A stretch of DNA of 64,000 bases from Sphingobacterium sp. xlx-96 (GCF_011007365.1 NZ_WFKM01000001.1:558001-622000); one strand, 5' to 3'. Positions 1 through 9,963 are shown, counted from the stretch's first letter. Notes: generated by a model from the letters alone, not told the origin. Made by a program: numbers and translations.

Positions 1-1
1 T

Positions 2-274
2 TCCGAGGGCGTATTGTGTGGGGCTGGATTCGAGACCCCAGCCGAAGCATTGTATCTAGGAAAGAAGGTCTTAGTGATTCCGATGAAAAATCAGTACGAA
101 CAACATTTGAATGCTGCAGCTCTTGAAAAAATGGGAGTTCCTGTTATCAAAAGTCTAAAAAGAAAATACGAATATGATATCGAACTTTGGTTGAATAATA
201 AAAGTAACGTTACCGTTGACTATCCAAATAACACAATGTCTATTATAGAAACAATCATAAATAACCATAGATGA
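2..274 (+). CDS. Glycosyltransferase, C-terminal fragment (cut by window edge)
   Basis: The frame is open from the left edge and stops at TGA 272-274, so only about the last 90 residues are present. It reads SEGVLCGAGFETPAEAL, then LGKKVLVIPMKNQYEQHLNA. This glycine-rich turn followed by an acidic/Gln-rich stretch is the usual sugar-nucleotide donor-binding end of GT-B-fold glycosyltransferases (MurG/UGT-like). The protein would transfer a sugar from a nucleotide donor; the acceptor cannot be told from this fragment. The stop overlaps the start of the next gene (ATGA at 271-274), which suggests translational coupling. Family-level call only. Confidence 0.7.
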   Translation, partial: SEGVLCGAGFETPAEALYLGKKVLVIPMKNQYEQHLNAAALEKMGVPVIKSLKRKYEYDIELWLNNKSNVTVDYPNNTMSIIETIINNHR

Positions 275-1035
275 AATTCAGATTAATGTGTGCTCTGGCA
301 GTGGCAATGACAGGCTCATTATGTATCGCTAATGCGCAAACTGCCGTAAAAAGGCAGTCCGCAAAACCTCAAAACAGAAATGTTCAAAGCAGTAAGGCCG
401 TTGTAAAAAAAGCAAATGTTGTTGTTTTAAAAAATGGACGAGATTCTTTGTCTTACGCGTTAGGTACTGATGTTGCTCGGTCATTAAAATCAAACGGGTT
501 TGATTTAGATGTAAAATTACTTTCTGAAGGGATATCGAACTATTTCAAAGGTGATAATATTCTTTTAACGGAAGATAAGAGTGCGGAAATAATTCAGACT
601 TCTGTCCGGAAGATGATGGAAGTGAAAAATGCCGAACTTCGTAAACCAGGAGAAGAATTTCTCGCTAAGAATAAGTTGAACCCGAATGTCAAAGTGACTG
701 ACGAAGGTGTTCAGTATGAAATTTTAAAACAAGGAGATGGGCTTCGTCCTACTGTGTCTGATGAGGTTATTGTACACTATTTAGGAACATTGCCCAATGG
801 CAATAAGTTTGATAGTTCCTATGATAGGAACGAGCCTCTTAACCTTTCTTTGTCTTCTGTCATAAAGGGTTGGCAGATTGGTATACCTTTGATGAATGTC
901 GGAGCCAAGTACAGATTCTTTATCCCTTATAATCTAGCCTACGGCGAGCGTGGAACTGGTACCATACCTCCGTTCAGTCCATTAGTTTTCGAGGTTGAAC
1001 TTTTGGAAGTGAAGACTAAAGATGCAGCGGAATAA
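271..1035 (+). CDS. FKBP-type peptidyl-prolyl cis-trans isomerase, exported
   Basis: The 254-residue protein starts with a signal peptide (about residues 1-23, ending near NAQ). A Lys/Gln-rich linker leads to an FKBP N-terminal dimerisation-like segment (about 57-150, starting RDSLSYALGTDVARSLK), then the C-terminal FKBP catalytic domain (about 160-250). Recognisable catalytic-domain pieces are VIVHYLGTLPNG, FDSSYDR, VIKGWQIGIPLM and YGERGTGTIPP. This layout matches Mip/FkpA-like periplasmic or outer-membrane foldases that speed proline isomerisation in exported proteins. It overlaps the upstream glycosyltransferase by 4 bases and the downstream reductase by 14 bases, so the three genes probably share one transcript. 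Confidence 0.93.
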   Translation: MKFRLMCALAVAMTGSLCIANAQTAVKRQSAKPQNRNVQSSKAVVKKANVVVLKNGRDSLSYALGTDVARSLKSNGFDLDVKLLSEGISNYFKGDNILLTEDKSAEIIQTSVRKMMEVKNAELRKPGEEFLAKNKLNPNVKVTDEGVQYEILKQGDGLRPTVSDEVIVHYLGTLPNGNKFDSSYDRNEPLNLSLSSVIKGWQIGIPLMNVGAKYRFFIPYNLAYGERGTGTIPPFSPLVFEVELLEVKTKDAAE

Positions 1036-1918
1036 ATTAGGTAATTCAGGGATAGAGGTTACCCAACTTGGGTTTGGAGCAATGTCCCTTTCAGGAGAAG
1101 ATAGGTTAGCAGATATAAACCTGATCAAAGAGGCTTACTCCGAAGGAATCCATTATTTTGATACAGCCGATTTATATGGTAAAGGAGAGAATGAAAGATT
1201 GTTGGGTGAGGCGTTAACGGGAATCAGACAGGATATAATATTAGCTACTAAAGTCGGAAATGTATGGCATGAAGATGGCCCTGGTCGGGATTGGAATGTC
1301 TCTAAAGAATATCTTAATAAAGCCGTTGATGCATCTTTGGTCCGATTGAAGACTGATTATATTGATTTGTATCAGCTACATGGAGGTACTAATACCGATA
1401 ATTGCGAAGAAATCATCGAAACATTCGAGCGATTGAAAGAAACAGGGAAAATCAGAGCTTACGGTCTGTCTTCCATTCGGCCCAATGTATTTAAATATTA
1501 TTCAGAACATAGCGCTATCGTTTCCAATATGATGCAGTATAGTGTATTAGATACCAGACCAGAGGAGTATTTTACCTCTTTTCAATCTAATGACGTGAGT
1601 ATCATTGCTCGAGGAGCTTTGGCACAGGGAGTCTTAATCGGAAAGTCTGCTAAACCTTATCTGGCGACAGATGTGGATACCGTGACACATTTACAAGAGC
1701 AGATCACTTTAATCGCAAAATCTCAAGGCGTATCAAATCTTGCCATTGCACTAGCTTATGTTTTGCAAAATTCTATTATTGCCAGTGCTTTGGTAGGAAT
1801 CCGTAATAAGGCTCAACTAATAGAATTACTCCACGCTTATGAGGAGATAAGAACTTTAAATGCGAATCAATTTATACCTCTTGGAATTGATTCGCATTAT
1901 AAAGAACACAGAGATTAA
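1022..1918 (+). CDS. Aldo/keto reductase family oxidoreductase
   Basis: The 298-residue cytoplasmic protein has the TIM-barrel aldo/keto reductase signatures. LGFGAMSLSG is near the N-terminus. The catalytic Asp and Tyr lie in YFDTADLYGKGENE (about residues 45-58), the Lys in ILATKVG (about 79), and YIDLYQLHGG carries the His. The C-terminal GIRNKAQL stretch is typical of NADP binding. It would reduce aldehydes or ketones with NADPH; the substrate is unknown. The start codon lies inside the end of the FKBP gene. The gene converges on kdsB with only 3 bases between the stops and no hairpin there. Confidence 0.9.
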   Translation: MQRNKLGNSGIEVTQLGFGAMSLSGEDRLADINLIKEAYSEGIHYFDTADLYGKGENERLLGEALTGIRQDIILATKVGNVWHEDGPGRDWNVSKEYLNKAVDASLVRLKTDYIDLYQLHGGTNTDNCEEIIETFERLKETGKIRAYGLSSIRPNVFKYYSEHSAIVSNMMQYSVLDTRPEEYFTSFQSNDVSIIARGALAQGVLIGKSAKPYLATDVDTVTHLQEQITLIAKSQGVSNLAIALAYVLQNSIIASALVGIRNKAQLIELLHAYEEIRTLNANQFIPLGIDSHYKEHRD

Positions 1919-1921
1919 ATA

Positions 1922-2665
1922 TTATTTTGTAAAATACTTCTTGAGTAAATATTCTAAATCTTCAGGTGTATCTATGGCTTCGTTGGTGTGGCTGGATGTT
2001 GCTGTGTGTATTTTGTAACCATTATCTAACCATCGTAATTGTTCAAGTGCTTCCATTGCTTCAATATCAGAGTAAGGAAGAGCGGCTAGCTCTTTTAAAA
2101 CAGGTACACTGTAACCATATATTCCGATGTGGCTATAGTAAGGACGTTGCTTTAGCCAGTCTTCTTTTTTTGTTCCTCTAAGAAATGGTACTGCTTGCCG
2201 TGAAAAATAAATAGCCTCTCCATTTTTGTTGATTACAACTTTTGGTTTATTTTCGTTGAATAATTCTTCAAAGGTCTCTACTTTACGAATCAACGTCGCT
2301 ATCTGTGTATGGCTATTATCAAAGCAGCTGCTTAGCAGGTTTATCTGTAGTGGATCGATGAAAGGTTCGTCGCCCTGTATGTTGATCGCTACCTCAAATC
2401 CTTGGATACTTTCAATAACCTCTGCGCAACGATCTGTACCAGATTGGTGATCTTTTTTTGTCATAATAACGTTTCCAGCAAAACTTTTGACATGATCGAA
2501 GATACGAGTATCATCTGTTGCTACAATAACTTCGTTCAAAGAGGACGCATGCTTCGCTTGATTGTAGACACGTTGTATCATACTGGTACCTCCAATATCT
2601 ATTAAAGGTTTGCCGGGAAATCTTGAAGAGTCATAGCGTGCCGGAATTATCCCTATAGTTTTCAT
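1922..2665 (-). CDS. kdsB: 3-deoxy-manno-octulosonate cytidylyltransferase (CMP-KDO synthetase)
   Basis: KdsB activates KDO with CTP to CMP-KDO for the lipopolysaccharide inner core. The 247-residue length is normal. The N-terminus IGIIPARYDSSRFPGKPL is the nucleotide-binding signature of the family. TKKDHQSGTDRCAEV, INIQGDEPFI and IGIYGYSV are other conserved blocks. The gene is transcribed toward the reductase. The upstream 236 bases hold the terminator of the glutamine synthetase gene, so kdsB probably has its own promoter. This gene confirms a Gram-negative envelope. Confidence 0.96.
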   Translation of the reverse strand: MKTIGIIPARYDSSRFPGKPLIDIGGTSMIQRVYNQAKHASSLNEVIVATDDTRIFDHVKSFAGNVIMTKKDHQSGTDRCAEVIESIQGFEVAINIQGDEPFIDPLQINLLSSCFDNSHTQIATLIRKVETFEELFNENKPKVVINKNGEAIYFSRQAVPFLRGTKKEDWLKQRPYYSHIGIYGYSVPVLKELAALPYSDIEAMEALEQLRWLDNGYKIHTATSSHTNEAIDTPEDLEYLLKKYFTK

Positions 2666-2842
2666 CTTTTTACTTCTTTAAGCAGGGGAAATTAACAATA
2701 AAACTCTTATTAACCCATCTTTATATAAAAAAAAGTAAATTATCATAAATACCAACAAGAATGAAAGTAATATGGATATTTATGTGGCTTATAGAAATCA
2801 ATTAAAGTAAGCACTAATATTTTCGTCAAAGATGATTTAATT

Positions 2843-2874
2843 AAAAAGAGACGCCCATTTAGATGTCTCTTTAG
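2843..2874 (-). terminator. Rho-independent terminator of the glutamine synthetase gene
   Basis: Arms AAAGAGAC (2845-2852) and GTCTCTTT (2865-2872) enclose a 12-base loop, with A/T runs on both sides. It lies 28 bases past the stop of the minus-strand glnN gene. Confidence 0.75.
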
Positions 2875-2901
2875 TTAAAATATAAAGGTTGATTAGTTTA
2901 C

Positions 2902-5091
2902 TTAGTGAATAAACAAGAGTTCGCGTAGTTTTGGTAGCGGCCATCTTGAGTCGTCAACGATTTTTTCCAGTTTATTGACGTGGTAACGTATTTCATCGAA
3001 ATATGGCTTAACAATTTCATCATAGCTGATGGCTTTCTCTCTTAAGTCTTCAACAGTGTTTGCTGTTTTACGCGCTTGACGCATCTCTTCAGACTTCTCC
3101 AATATAGTGTTTGCATGCTTGGATATACGCTCGACCAGATTCAATTGGGAAGAATAAGCTTCTTTTGCCAGCCCTAAATCTTTAAGGCCTTGCACGTTGG
3201 TTATCAGTTCATTCTGATAGACGAAACAAGCAGGTGCGATCTGACTATTTACCACTTCCCCGATTACACGGGCTTCAATCTGTAGCTTCTTATAGAAGTT
3301 TTCCAAAAGAATCTCGTGACGAGCTTCAGATTCGCGTTTAGAATAAATTCCTAGTCTCTCGAACAAAGCAATGGTTTCTTCTTTGACATAAATATCTAAA
3401 GCTTTTGGTGTAGATTTAATATTTGAAAGCCCTCTGGACTCAGCTTCTTGTGCCCACTCATCGCTGTATCCATTTCCTTCGAATCGGATAGCTTTGGACT
3501 CTTTGATATATTTTCTTATTACGTTAAGTATAGCAAGGTCTTTTTTCGTTCCTTTTTTGATTTGCTTATCTACCTCAATTTTAAATTCAATCAGCTGAGC
3601 TGCTACAATAGCATTCAATACTGTCATTGGTAGCGCAGAGTTTGCTGAGGAGCCTACCGCACGAAATTCAAATTTATTACCTGTAAAAGCAAAAGGAGAA
3701 GTTCGGTTGCGATCGGTATTGTCCAATTTTAATTCAGGGATTTTAGGGATTCCATGCCAAAGGTTCGCTTCTGACTTAACTTTTTTGGCTACGCGTGCGG
3801 ATTCTACTTCTTCCAATAACTCATCCAATTGAGATCCTAGGAAAATAGATATGATAGCTGGTGGAGCCTCGTTGGCACCCAAACGATGATCGTTACTATG
3901 ACTTGCGATAGAAGCACGCAGTAGGTCAGCATATTCGTGAACGGCTTTGATTGTGTTTACGAAAAACGTTAAGAACATAAGATTGTTCTTAGGTGTTTTC
4001 CCAGGAGACAGCAAGTTTACTCCAGTGTTGGTAATTAGTGACCAGTTATTGTGTTTGCCGGATCCGTTAACCCCTGAATAAGGCTTTTCATGTAGAAGCA
4101 CTTTAAAATTATGACGTATTGCGACTTGCTCCATGACATTCATCAGCAATTGATTATGATCGATTGCTAAATTTATCTCTTCATACATAGGTGCACATTC
4201 AAACTGCGAAGGAGCTACCTCATTATGACGGGTTTTTAAGGGGATACCGAGCTTAAGGGCTTCATTTTCTAGATCGACCATGAAAGCCAATACCCGCTCA
4301 GGAATGGCACCAAAGTAGTGATCTTCTAATTGTTGTCCTTTAGCAGACATATGTCCAAATAGTGTGCGTCCGGTTAGTTGCAAGTCGGGACGCGCGTTGT
4401 AAAGGGCAAGGTCTACCAAAAAATATTCTTGCTCAATTCCTAGTGAGGCATTTACTTTAGTGACCGCTTTATCAAAGTATTGTGCTACATCAGTTGCAGC
4501 TTTATCTATTGCATTTACCGCTTTCAGTAAAGGAGCTTTATAATCTAAAGACTCACCTGTATAGGATACGAATACGGTAGGGATACAAAGTGTTTTTCCG
4601 GCAGCAGACTCATAGATAAAAGCAGGAGAAGAAGGATCCCATGCTGTATATCCACGTGCTTCAAACGTATTTCGGATACCTCCATTTGGAAATGAAGAGG
4701 CGTCGGGTTCTTGTTGCACCAATGCATCAGCTGTGAATTTTTCAATAGCATCACCGTTTTCATCAGGTTCAAAAAAGGCATCGTGTTTTTCTGCAGTAGT
4801 TCCTGTTAATGGTTGAAACCAGTGCGTGTAATGAGATACCCCGTTTTGGATAGCCCATGTTTTCATGGCCTGAGATATGAACTCAGCAATTTCTCGAGTG
4901 ATTGGTTCACCGTCTTCTATTGCTTTGGTCAGTTCTTTGAAAGTTGTTTTCGGCAGAAAATCTTTCATTTTGGCAATAGTAAATACATTTTTGCCAAAAA
5001 TAGTGATAGCTCTTTTTGTGACCACCTTTTCTTCGGGCAATGCGTGTCTGGATGAGGCAGCATTTACGGATTCAAATCTGATACTTGACAT
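2902..5091 (-). CDS. glnN: Glutamine synthetase type III
   Basis: This is the large (about 729-residue) type III glutamine synthetase, which makes glutamine from glutamate, ammonia and ATP. Visible blocks are the N-terminal type III region (FGKNVFTIAKMKDFLP), ASSFPNGGIRNTFEARGYTAWD, the metal-binding GIEQEYFLVD, KTRHNEVAPSQFE, and GVNGSGKHNNWS with its ATP-site glycines. ATG at 5091 (protein MSSIRFESVN) is preferred to the in-frame codon at 5145. The latter lies inside a perfect -7 promoter box (5143-5150), so it could not be translated from that promoter. The gene stands alone between two terminators. Confidence 0.95.
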   Translation of the reverse strand: MSSIRFESVNAASSRHALPEEKVVTKRAITIFGKNVFTIAKMKDFLPKTTFKELTKAIEDGEPITREIAEFISQAMKTWAIQNGVSHYTHWFQPLTGTTAEKHDAFFEPDENGDAIEKFTADALVQQEPDASSFPNGGIRNTFEARGYTAWDPSSPAFIYESAAGKTLCIPTVFVSYTGESLDYKAPLLKAVNAIDKAATDVAQYFDKAVTKVNASLGIEQEYFLVDLALYNARPDLQLTGRTLFGHMSAKGQQLEDHYFGAIPERVLAFMVDLENEALKLGIPLKTRHNEVAPSQFECAPMYEEINLAIDHNQLLMNVMEQVAIRHNFKVLLHEKPYSGVNGSGKHNNWSLITNTGVNLLSPGKTPKNNLMFLTFFVNTIKAVHEYADLLRASIASHSNDHRLGANEAPPAIISIFLGSQLDELLEEVESARVAKKVKSEANLWHGIPKIPELKLDNTDRNRTSPFAFTGNKFEFRAVGSSANSALPMTVLNAIVAAQLIEFKIEVDKQIKKGTKKDLAILNVIRKYIKESKAIRFEGNGYSDEWAQEAESRGLSNIKSTPKALDIYVKEETIALFERLGIYSKRESEARHEILLENFYKKLQIEARVIGEVVNSQIAPACFVYQNELITNVQGLKDLGLAKEAYSSQLNLVERISKHANTILEKSEEMRQARKTANTVEDLREKAISYDEIVKPYFDEIRYHVNKLEKIVDDSRWPLPKLRELLFIH

Positions 5092-5142
5092 TGGGTTTTG
5101 TGTTGGAGTTGATTTTTTTTGTGATTTACATCTTCTGTGTGT

Positions 5143-5150
5143 CAAAAATA
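5143..5150 (-). promoter_or_regulatory. -7 promoter box for glnN
   Basis: On the minus strand this reads TATTTTTG, a perfect match to the Bacteroidota TAnnTTTG -7 box. It would place the RNA start near 5138 and leave a leader of about 47 bases before the ATG at 5091. No clear TTTG -33 box lies 19-21 bases upstream. Confidence 0.5.
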
Positions 5151-5187
5151 CAATCTATTTTTTTATTTTTTTATAAAAATCAAAAAA

Positions 5188-5222
5188 AACACTCGAAAAA
5201 AATAAATTTTTCGAGTGTTTTT
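5188..5222 (-). terminator. Terminator of the S9 peptidase gene
   Basis: A 13-base perfect inverted repeat (5188-5200 and 5207-5219, core CACTCG/CGAGTG) has a 6-base loop and T/A runs on both flanks. It sits 26 bases past the peptidase stop. Confidence 0.85.
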
Positions 5223-5247
5223 GGTGTATAATATTGGGTTTTGTTGA

Positions 5248-8082
5248 TTATTTTGTGTCTAAACCCCAGTTTATACCTTTTTTAGTTGCATTTACTCCGG
5301 TTTTTATCCATTCTGCCGCTGGTTTTCCTTTTAAGAAGTGATCGAAGAATTGGCTTTGTCGGATTTGGATGTCTTTCCTGTTCTGTCTTTGTATCAAGTT
5401 GTGGTCATCCCCGTTATAATTTAGTAACCAGGCAGGTTTTTGTAGTCGACGTAATGCGGTAAACATTTCTATCCCCTGATACCACGGTACGGCTCCGTCA
5501 TTGTCGTTGTGCATGATGACTACAGGTGTATTTACCTTATCCATAAAAAATAAAGGTGAGTTTTCAATATATAGATCTCTATCCTCCCAAAGAGTGGCAC
5601 CTAGTCGACTTTGTGTCTTCTCGTATTGAAATTGTCTGGACATACCCGTTCCCCAACGAATACCACCATATGCAGAGGTCATATTGACAACAGGAGCACC
5701 AGTCCAGGCCGCAGCATACATATTGGTACGGGTTATTAAGTGTGCCACTTGATAACCGCCCCAGCTCTGACCTTGAATCGCCATTTTTGTGGAGTCTACC
5801 CAAGCATTTTGTGCTAAGTGTCGCATTCCTGAGTTGATGTATTCTTCTGCGGATTTGCCAGGCTGGCCGGTTTTATATGAAATGTCTGGCGCAAAGACTA
5901 AATATTCGTTGCTCACAAAGTATGGTATATTGAGCCTTGAAGGTGTAGGGGCTGGGGGGTGGTAGGTATAAAGACCTTGAGATAGCTTTTCATAGAAATA
6001 AGCTATTATTGGATATTTTTTTGTCGGGTCGAAGTTTTCAGGCTTATATAAAATTCCTTCAGCCGGGTGACCGTTTGGTGTTACCCACTTTACGAGTTCC
6101 GCTGTGCCCCAGTTGTATTCGTTTTGTTGCGGATTGATATCCGTGAGTCTTTGTTCGCCTTTAAACTGCGTAGAAACATAGAGGTCAGGACTTTTGTTAT
6201 AGTTTTCTTTTGTGTAAATGTAGGTTTTAGACTGTTGATCAGTTGAAAAATTCTTAAATGTGAATTTATCTTGGATAATTTCTAAAGGATTTTTAGTTTT
6301 TGATGGGTCTACACTAAATACACCATTCTCTTTGTTTGTTTCATTGAAACTAGTTAAAAATAGCGGTGTTTTTTCATTTATTTTAAATGTACTTTTTCTG
6401 GGATCGTTGTTGTTTCGTGCATTTATTAACCTAAATACCAGCTTATTGTTTCTGCCGAATTGATTGGTAATACATTTTTTTGTTTTTCCATCCAAAGAAA
6501 AATACCAAACGTCATATCGGTCATTGATATATATACCTGTGTTATTATCTGCCCACGCTGCTATTCCATAAGACGAAGCTGTCGTTGGCATATCATTTTC
6601 TTCGTCAGCAAATGATACCGATAGACCTTTATTTAGCTGGTGCTCTGTGCCTGTAGCAATGTGATGACTGTACCAATTTCCATCTTGTTCGTTAAATAGT
6701 ACGATATATTCGGCGTCAGGAGATAGATATCCTTGTCCATTCCAGTTTGACTTTATTAATTTTCGCTCACCCGTACGAGTAGATATCGCATAGATTTTTT
6801 GTAGTTGATAAGCTTGCCATTGATATGCAATCCTGTTGCCAAAAGTAGTTGTGGCCATTATCCATTCTTCAGTAGCGGCATCTGTGTAAGATGTTTTGTC
6901 AAACGTATCGTCGATCAAAGATATTAACTGGTTTGTATTTAGGTTGTATACAGCATCATAGTTTTTGGCTAAATCTCTTTTTAAATTGACAAGTTGCTGT
7001 GTCATCAAATAATCGTCTTTCCAATGCCATATATCGACTTTTGCATTTTCGAATTCAATCAATGTCGTATCTTTTACAGCAGGGATGGGTACTAGACCAA
7101 AGAAAAGCTTTTTGCCGTGTGCGTCGAATGATAGTTGACCATCGCCAGACACATACCAATCTTTCGGTACTCCCTGTGTGTTCTTGTCAATGAGCATTCT
7201 CGCTGAATCTTGTCCTATCTTATATAGGTATAGTTTGAAGTCTTTTATTTGGGCTTTCGACGGACTTTTGTCAGCTAGAAAAGAAATCTGATTACTTTGG
7301 TCGTCAAATGTTATGCTTTTATAAACAGCTTTTCCGTTACTGATTTTTTGCAGTGCTTTTTTTGAAAGATCATAGAGATAGAGGCCGTCAACACCTGAGC
7401 TGTCTTTTTCCTCTGTTTTTTTGTTGAATACCAGGTATTTCTCATTGTTGCTAAAAAGATAAATATCTGCTTTCCAGAATTGAATCGTGTCACCCGATGA
7501 GAGTTGTTGTAAGACTAACACATTTTCTTTTTTCGCTTTTGTTCCCTTGGTGCCTTTTTTGAGTAATTCAGTACTTGTGCTATCTACTCGACCTTTTGAG
7601 CTGTCAGCGACAGAAGGAATATTTAAAACTTGCGTATACGCAATATAATTAAGCGTATTTTGTGCTACTTTAAAATTTTTAATAGGTCCAAGCTTAATTT
7701 GTTGCCGTTGCTCGATGTTAAAAACTATCAACGAATCTTTTGGAAAGTCCTCCGCTTTTTTCTTTTTTATTTTAGCCTCCCGGATGTCCTTGAAAGGTGG
7801 CTTTATCGTGCTGACCAGAAATTTCTCTCCCTCTGTAATTTTCGGTCCGGATGCGCGGTCAATGCGTTGTATTAATTTGTTGTTTTTGTCTTTTAGTTCA
7901 AGGTATCCGTCGCCTTCCTGTGGCGATACGGTATAGAAAACATAACTTCCCGATTTGCTGATATCTGTTGAGGTTATATTTTTCCAGATATCATATGTTG
8001 AATGGTCTATAGGCTTTTTTTGTGCCATTAGAGCAGGCAGGGTTAAACTGCAGATAATCGATGTTAATAAGCTTTTGTTCAT
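5248..8082 (-). CDS. S9 family (prolyl oligopeptidase-type) serine peptidase, secreted
   Basis: From the ATG at 8082 the protein is 944 residues and starts with a signal peptide (MNKSLLTSIICSLTLPALMAQ). The frame continues upstream to 8115, but that would bury the signal peptide. A long beta-propeller-like region is followed by the C-terminal alpha/beta hydrolase domain. That domain has the nucleophile GQSWGG (Ser near residue 773), the acid in HNDNDGAVPW and the His in NGDDHNL. The family cleaves after proline or small residues in peptides. Length and layout match periplasmic S9 peptidases of Bacteroidota. Substrate specificity cannot be read from sequence. Confidence 0.93.
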   Translation of the reverse strand: MNKSLLTSIICSLTLPALMAQKKPIDHSTYDIWKNITSTDISKSGSYVFYTVSPQEGDGYLELKDKNNKLIQRIDRASGPKITEGEKFLVSTIKPPFKDIREAKIKKKKAEDFPKDSLIVFNIEQRQQIKLGPIKNFKVAQNTLNYIAYTQVLNIPSVADSSKGRVDSTSTELLKKGTKGTKAKKENVLVLQQLSSGDTIQFWKADIYLFSNNEKYLVFNKKTEEKDSSGVDGLYLYDLSKKALQKISNGKAVYKSITFDDQSNQISFLADKSPSKAQIKDFKLYLYKIGQDSARMLIDKNTQGVPKDWYVSGDGQLSFDAHGKKLFFGLVPIPAVKDTTLIEFENAKVDIWHWKDDYLMTQQLVNLKRDLAKNYDAVYNLNTNQLISLIDDTFDKTSYTDAATEEWIMATTTFGNRIAYQWQAYQLQKIYAISTRTGERKLIKSNWNGQGYLSPDAEYIVLFNEQDGNWYSHHIATGTEHQLNKGLSVSFADEENDMPTTASSYGIAAWADNNTGIYINDRYDVWYFSLDGKTKKCITNQFGRNNKLVFRLINARNNNDPRKSTFKINEKTPLFLTSFNETNKENGVFSVDPSKTKNPLEIIQDKFTFKNFSTDQQSKTYIYTKENYNKSPDLYVSTQFKGEQRLTDINPQQNEYNWGTAELVKWVTPNGHPAEGILYKPENFDPTKKYPIIAYFYEKLSQGLYTYHPPAPTPSRLNIPYFVSNEYLVFAPDISYKTGQPGKSAEEYINSGMRHLAQNAWVDSTKMAIQGQSWGGYQVAHLITRTNMYAAAWTGAPVVNMTSAYGGIRWGTGMSRQFQYEKTQSRLGATLWEDRDLYIENSPLFFMDKVNTPVVIMHNDNDGAVPWYQGIEMFTALRRLQKPAWLLNYNGDDHNLIQRQNRKDIQIRQSQFFDHFLKGKPAAEWIKTGVNATKKGINWGLDTK

Positions 8083-8259
8083 TGAATAATGAGATTGTTC
8101 AGTCCGGTCAAACATAGAAAAAATGAAGCATATTAGCGAATACCGAATATAAAAATTACATATAAATAGGGTATTGCTTATTTTGGCACGTTAATTACTA
8201 TTACTATGTATATTCGAATAGGAAATCAAGCGTAGTTGTTAAATCAAAATAATGGAAAT

Positions 8260-8991
8260 ATGAAATCAACAGGTATTGTAATTAGTGTAGTGGCCGCTAT
8301 CGGGTTGCTTGCTTCAGCTTTTGTGTTAGCTAGCGCTTATAAGTATAAGTATAGCGTTAATAATACAATTAATGTTACAGGAAATGCAAAAAAGGATTTT
8401 GAGTCAGATATTGTTAAATGGACTGCTTCTTATAGTCGCAAATCTATGGATCTTAGTGAGGCATCTGAACAATTAAAGAGAGACCGGGATTTAGTGAAGA
8501 GCTTTTTAATACAACAGGGTATCGAAGAAAGCGAGATCTTGTTTAATGCCGTAAATATCATGAAAGACTTTTCTTATCATACGGATGAGCGAGGTAATAG
8601 CTATAATACGTTTTCAGGTTATAGTCTTACGCAGATGGTGAGCATAGAGTCGAAAGACTTAAATAAAGTCGATAATGCGTCGCGAGAAATTTCTACACTT
8701 ATCTCGCAAGGCGTTGAGTTGAGTTCCAATTCGCCTAATTATTATTATTCAAAATTGGAGGATTTAAAGCTTTCTTTAATCGCTGAAGCGTCACTAAACG
8801 CTAAGGCAAGGGCCGAAAATATTGCTAAGGAATCCGGTTCCAGTCTAGGAAAGCTTCTCAGGGCAGATTTGGGAATATTCCAGATAACGGGGCAGAACGA
8901 TAATGAAGACTTTTCCTACGGCGGTGTATTTAATACAACGGCACGTTTAAAAACTGCTAATATTACAATAAAAGCAAGTTATGGTCAATAA
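8260..8991 (+). CDS. SIMPL domain-containing protein (DUF541 family)
   Basis: From ATG 8260 the protein is 243 residues with an N-terminal hydrophobic anchor or signal (MKSTGIVISVVAAIGLL). The SIMPL/YggE-type domain follows: VTGNAKKDFESDIVKW, then SYSLTQ-like strands, and near the C-terminus KARAENIAKESGSSLGKLL, the usual family signature. These are periplasmic proteins of poorly defined role, linked to oxidative stress in some bacteria. The track start at 8236 is a TTG with no support; the ATG gives a normal signal sequence. It converges on rpoD with a shared terminator between them. Confidence 0.85.
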   Translation: MKSTGIVISVVAAIGLLASAFVLASAYKYKYSVNNTINVTGNAKKDFESDIVKWTASYSRKSMDLSEASEQLKRDRDLVKSFLIQQGIEESEILFNAVNIMKDFSYHTDERGNSYNTFSGYSLTQMVSIESKDLNKVDNASREISTLISQGVELSSNSPNYYYSKLEDLKLSLIAEASLNAKARAENIAKESGSSLGKLLRADLGIFQITGQNDNEDFSYGGVFNTTARLKTANITIKASYGQ

Positions 8992-9017
8992 GGAGATGGT
9001 TGAAAAGTGAAAAAAAT

Positions 9018-9046
9018 AAAGCGCAAGATTATCTCTTGCGCTTTTC
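9018..9046. terminator. Bidirectional terminator between SIMPL gene and rpoD
   Basis: An 11-base perfect inverted repeat (9018-9028 AAAGCGCAAGA, 9034-9044 TCTTGCGCTTT) with a 5-base loop and A/T flanks serves both convergent genes. Confidence 0.88.
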
Positions 9047-9064
9047 CATTTATCGGTCTTTGTA

Positions 9065-9925
9065 TTAACCTAAATAAGATTTTAAAATTTTGCTGCGAGA
9101 AGTGTGACGTAGTCGTTGTAAAGCTTTGTCTTTGATCTGACGTACGCGCTCTCTCGTTAAATTGAATTTTTCACCGATCTCTTCAAGTGAAAGTGGGTGA
9201 TTGGATCCTAACCCGAAAAATAGAACGATAATTTCTCGTTCACGCTCTGTCAATGTCGATAAAGATCTTTTGATTTCTTCTGACAGTGACTCATCGATAA
9301 GAGAACTATCCGTATCTGGATCAGAGTTTTCTAATACATCTAGTAGGGTATTTTCCTCTCCTTGTACGAAAGGAGCGTCCATGGATACGTGTCGACCCGA
9401 ATTACTTAATGTGTCAGATACCTTGTCTACGGTAGTTTCTAAGATGTCAGCTAATTCTTCAGGAGAAGGCTCTCTTTCGTATTCCTGCTCTAATTTTGAA
9501 AAAGCTTTGCTGATCTTACTTAGTGACCCTACTTGGTTTAGAGGGAGACGTACGATACGCGATTGTTCAGCGATAGCCTGCAAAATAGATTGACGAATCC
9601 ACCACACTGCATAAGAAATAAACTTAAATCCCTTAGTTTCATCAAATCGCTTAGCTGCTTTTATAAGGCCTAAATTTCCCTCATTAATCAAGTCTCCCAA
9701 TGTGAGTCCTTGATTTTGATATTGTTTGGCTACAGATACGACGAAACGTAAATTGGTTTTTGTTAACTTTTCTAATGCTACCTGATCTCCCTCGCGAATC
9801 CGTTGCGCTAAGATTACTTCTTCTTCAGCGGTAATCAAGTCAACTTTACCAATTTCATGTAAGTACTTGTCTAGAGATTGTGATTCACGATTCGTGATCG
9901 ATTGTGTAATTTTGAGCTGTCTCAT
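9065..9925 (-). CDS. rpoD: Primary sigma factor RpoD/SigA (sigma-70)
   Basis: At 286 residues this is the short housekeeping sigma factor of Bacteroidota, which lacks the long region 1.1 of proteobacterial RpoD. Region 1.2 is [18 protein letters not shown]. Region 2 includes [28 protein letters not shown] and [13 protein letters not shown] (-10 recognition). Region 3 follows, then region 4 with the helix-turn-helix [19 protein letters not shown]. It directs RNA polymerase to the unusual TTTG/TAnnTTTG promoters seen across this window. It stands alone, with its own -7 box upstream. Confidence 0.96.
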   Translation of the reverse strand: MRQLKITQSITNRESQSLDKYLHEIGKVDLITAEEEVILAQRIREGDQVALEKLTKTNLRFVVSVAKQYQNQGLTLGDLINEGNLGLIKAAKRFDETKGFKFISYAVWWIRQSILQAIAEQSRIVRLPLNQVGSLSKISKAFSKLEQEYEREPSPEELADILETTVDKVSDTLSNSGRHVSMDAPFVQGEENTLLDVLENSDPDTDSSLIDESLSEEIKRSLSTLTEREREIIVLFFGLGSNHPLSLEEIGEKFNLTRERVRQIKDKALQRLRHTSRSKILKSYLG

Positions 9926-9955
9926 TAAAATTTATACCTTTCTTCTGGAATGTTG

Positions 9956-9963
9956 CAAAAATA
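9956..9963 (-). promoter_or_regulatory. -7 promoter box for rpoD
   Basis: The minus strand reads TATTTTTG, matching TAnnTTTG, 30 bases before the rpoD ATG. The -33 element is not obvious. Confidence 0.45.
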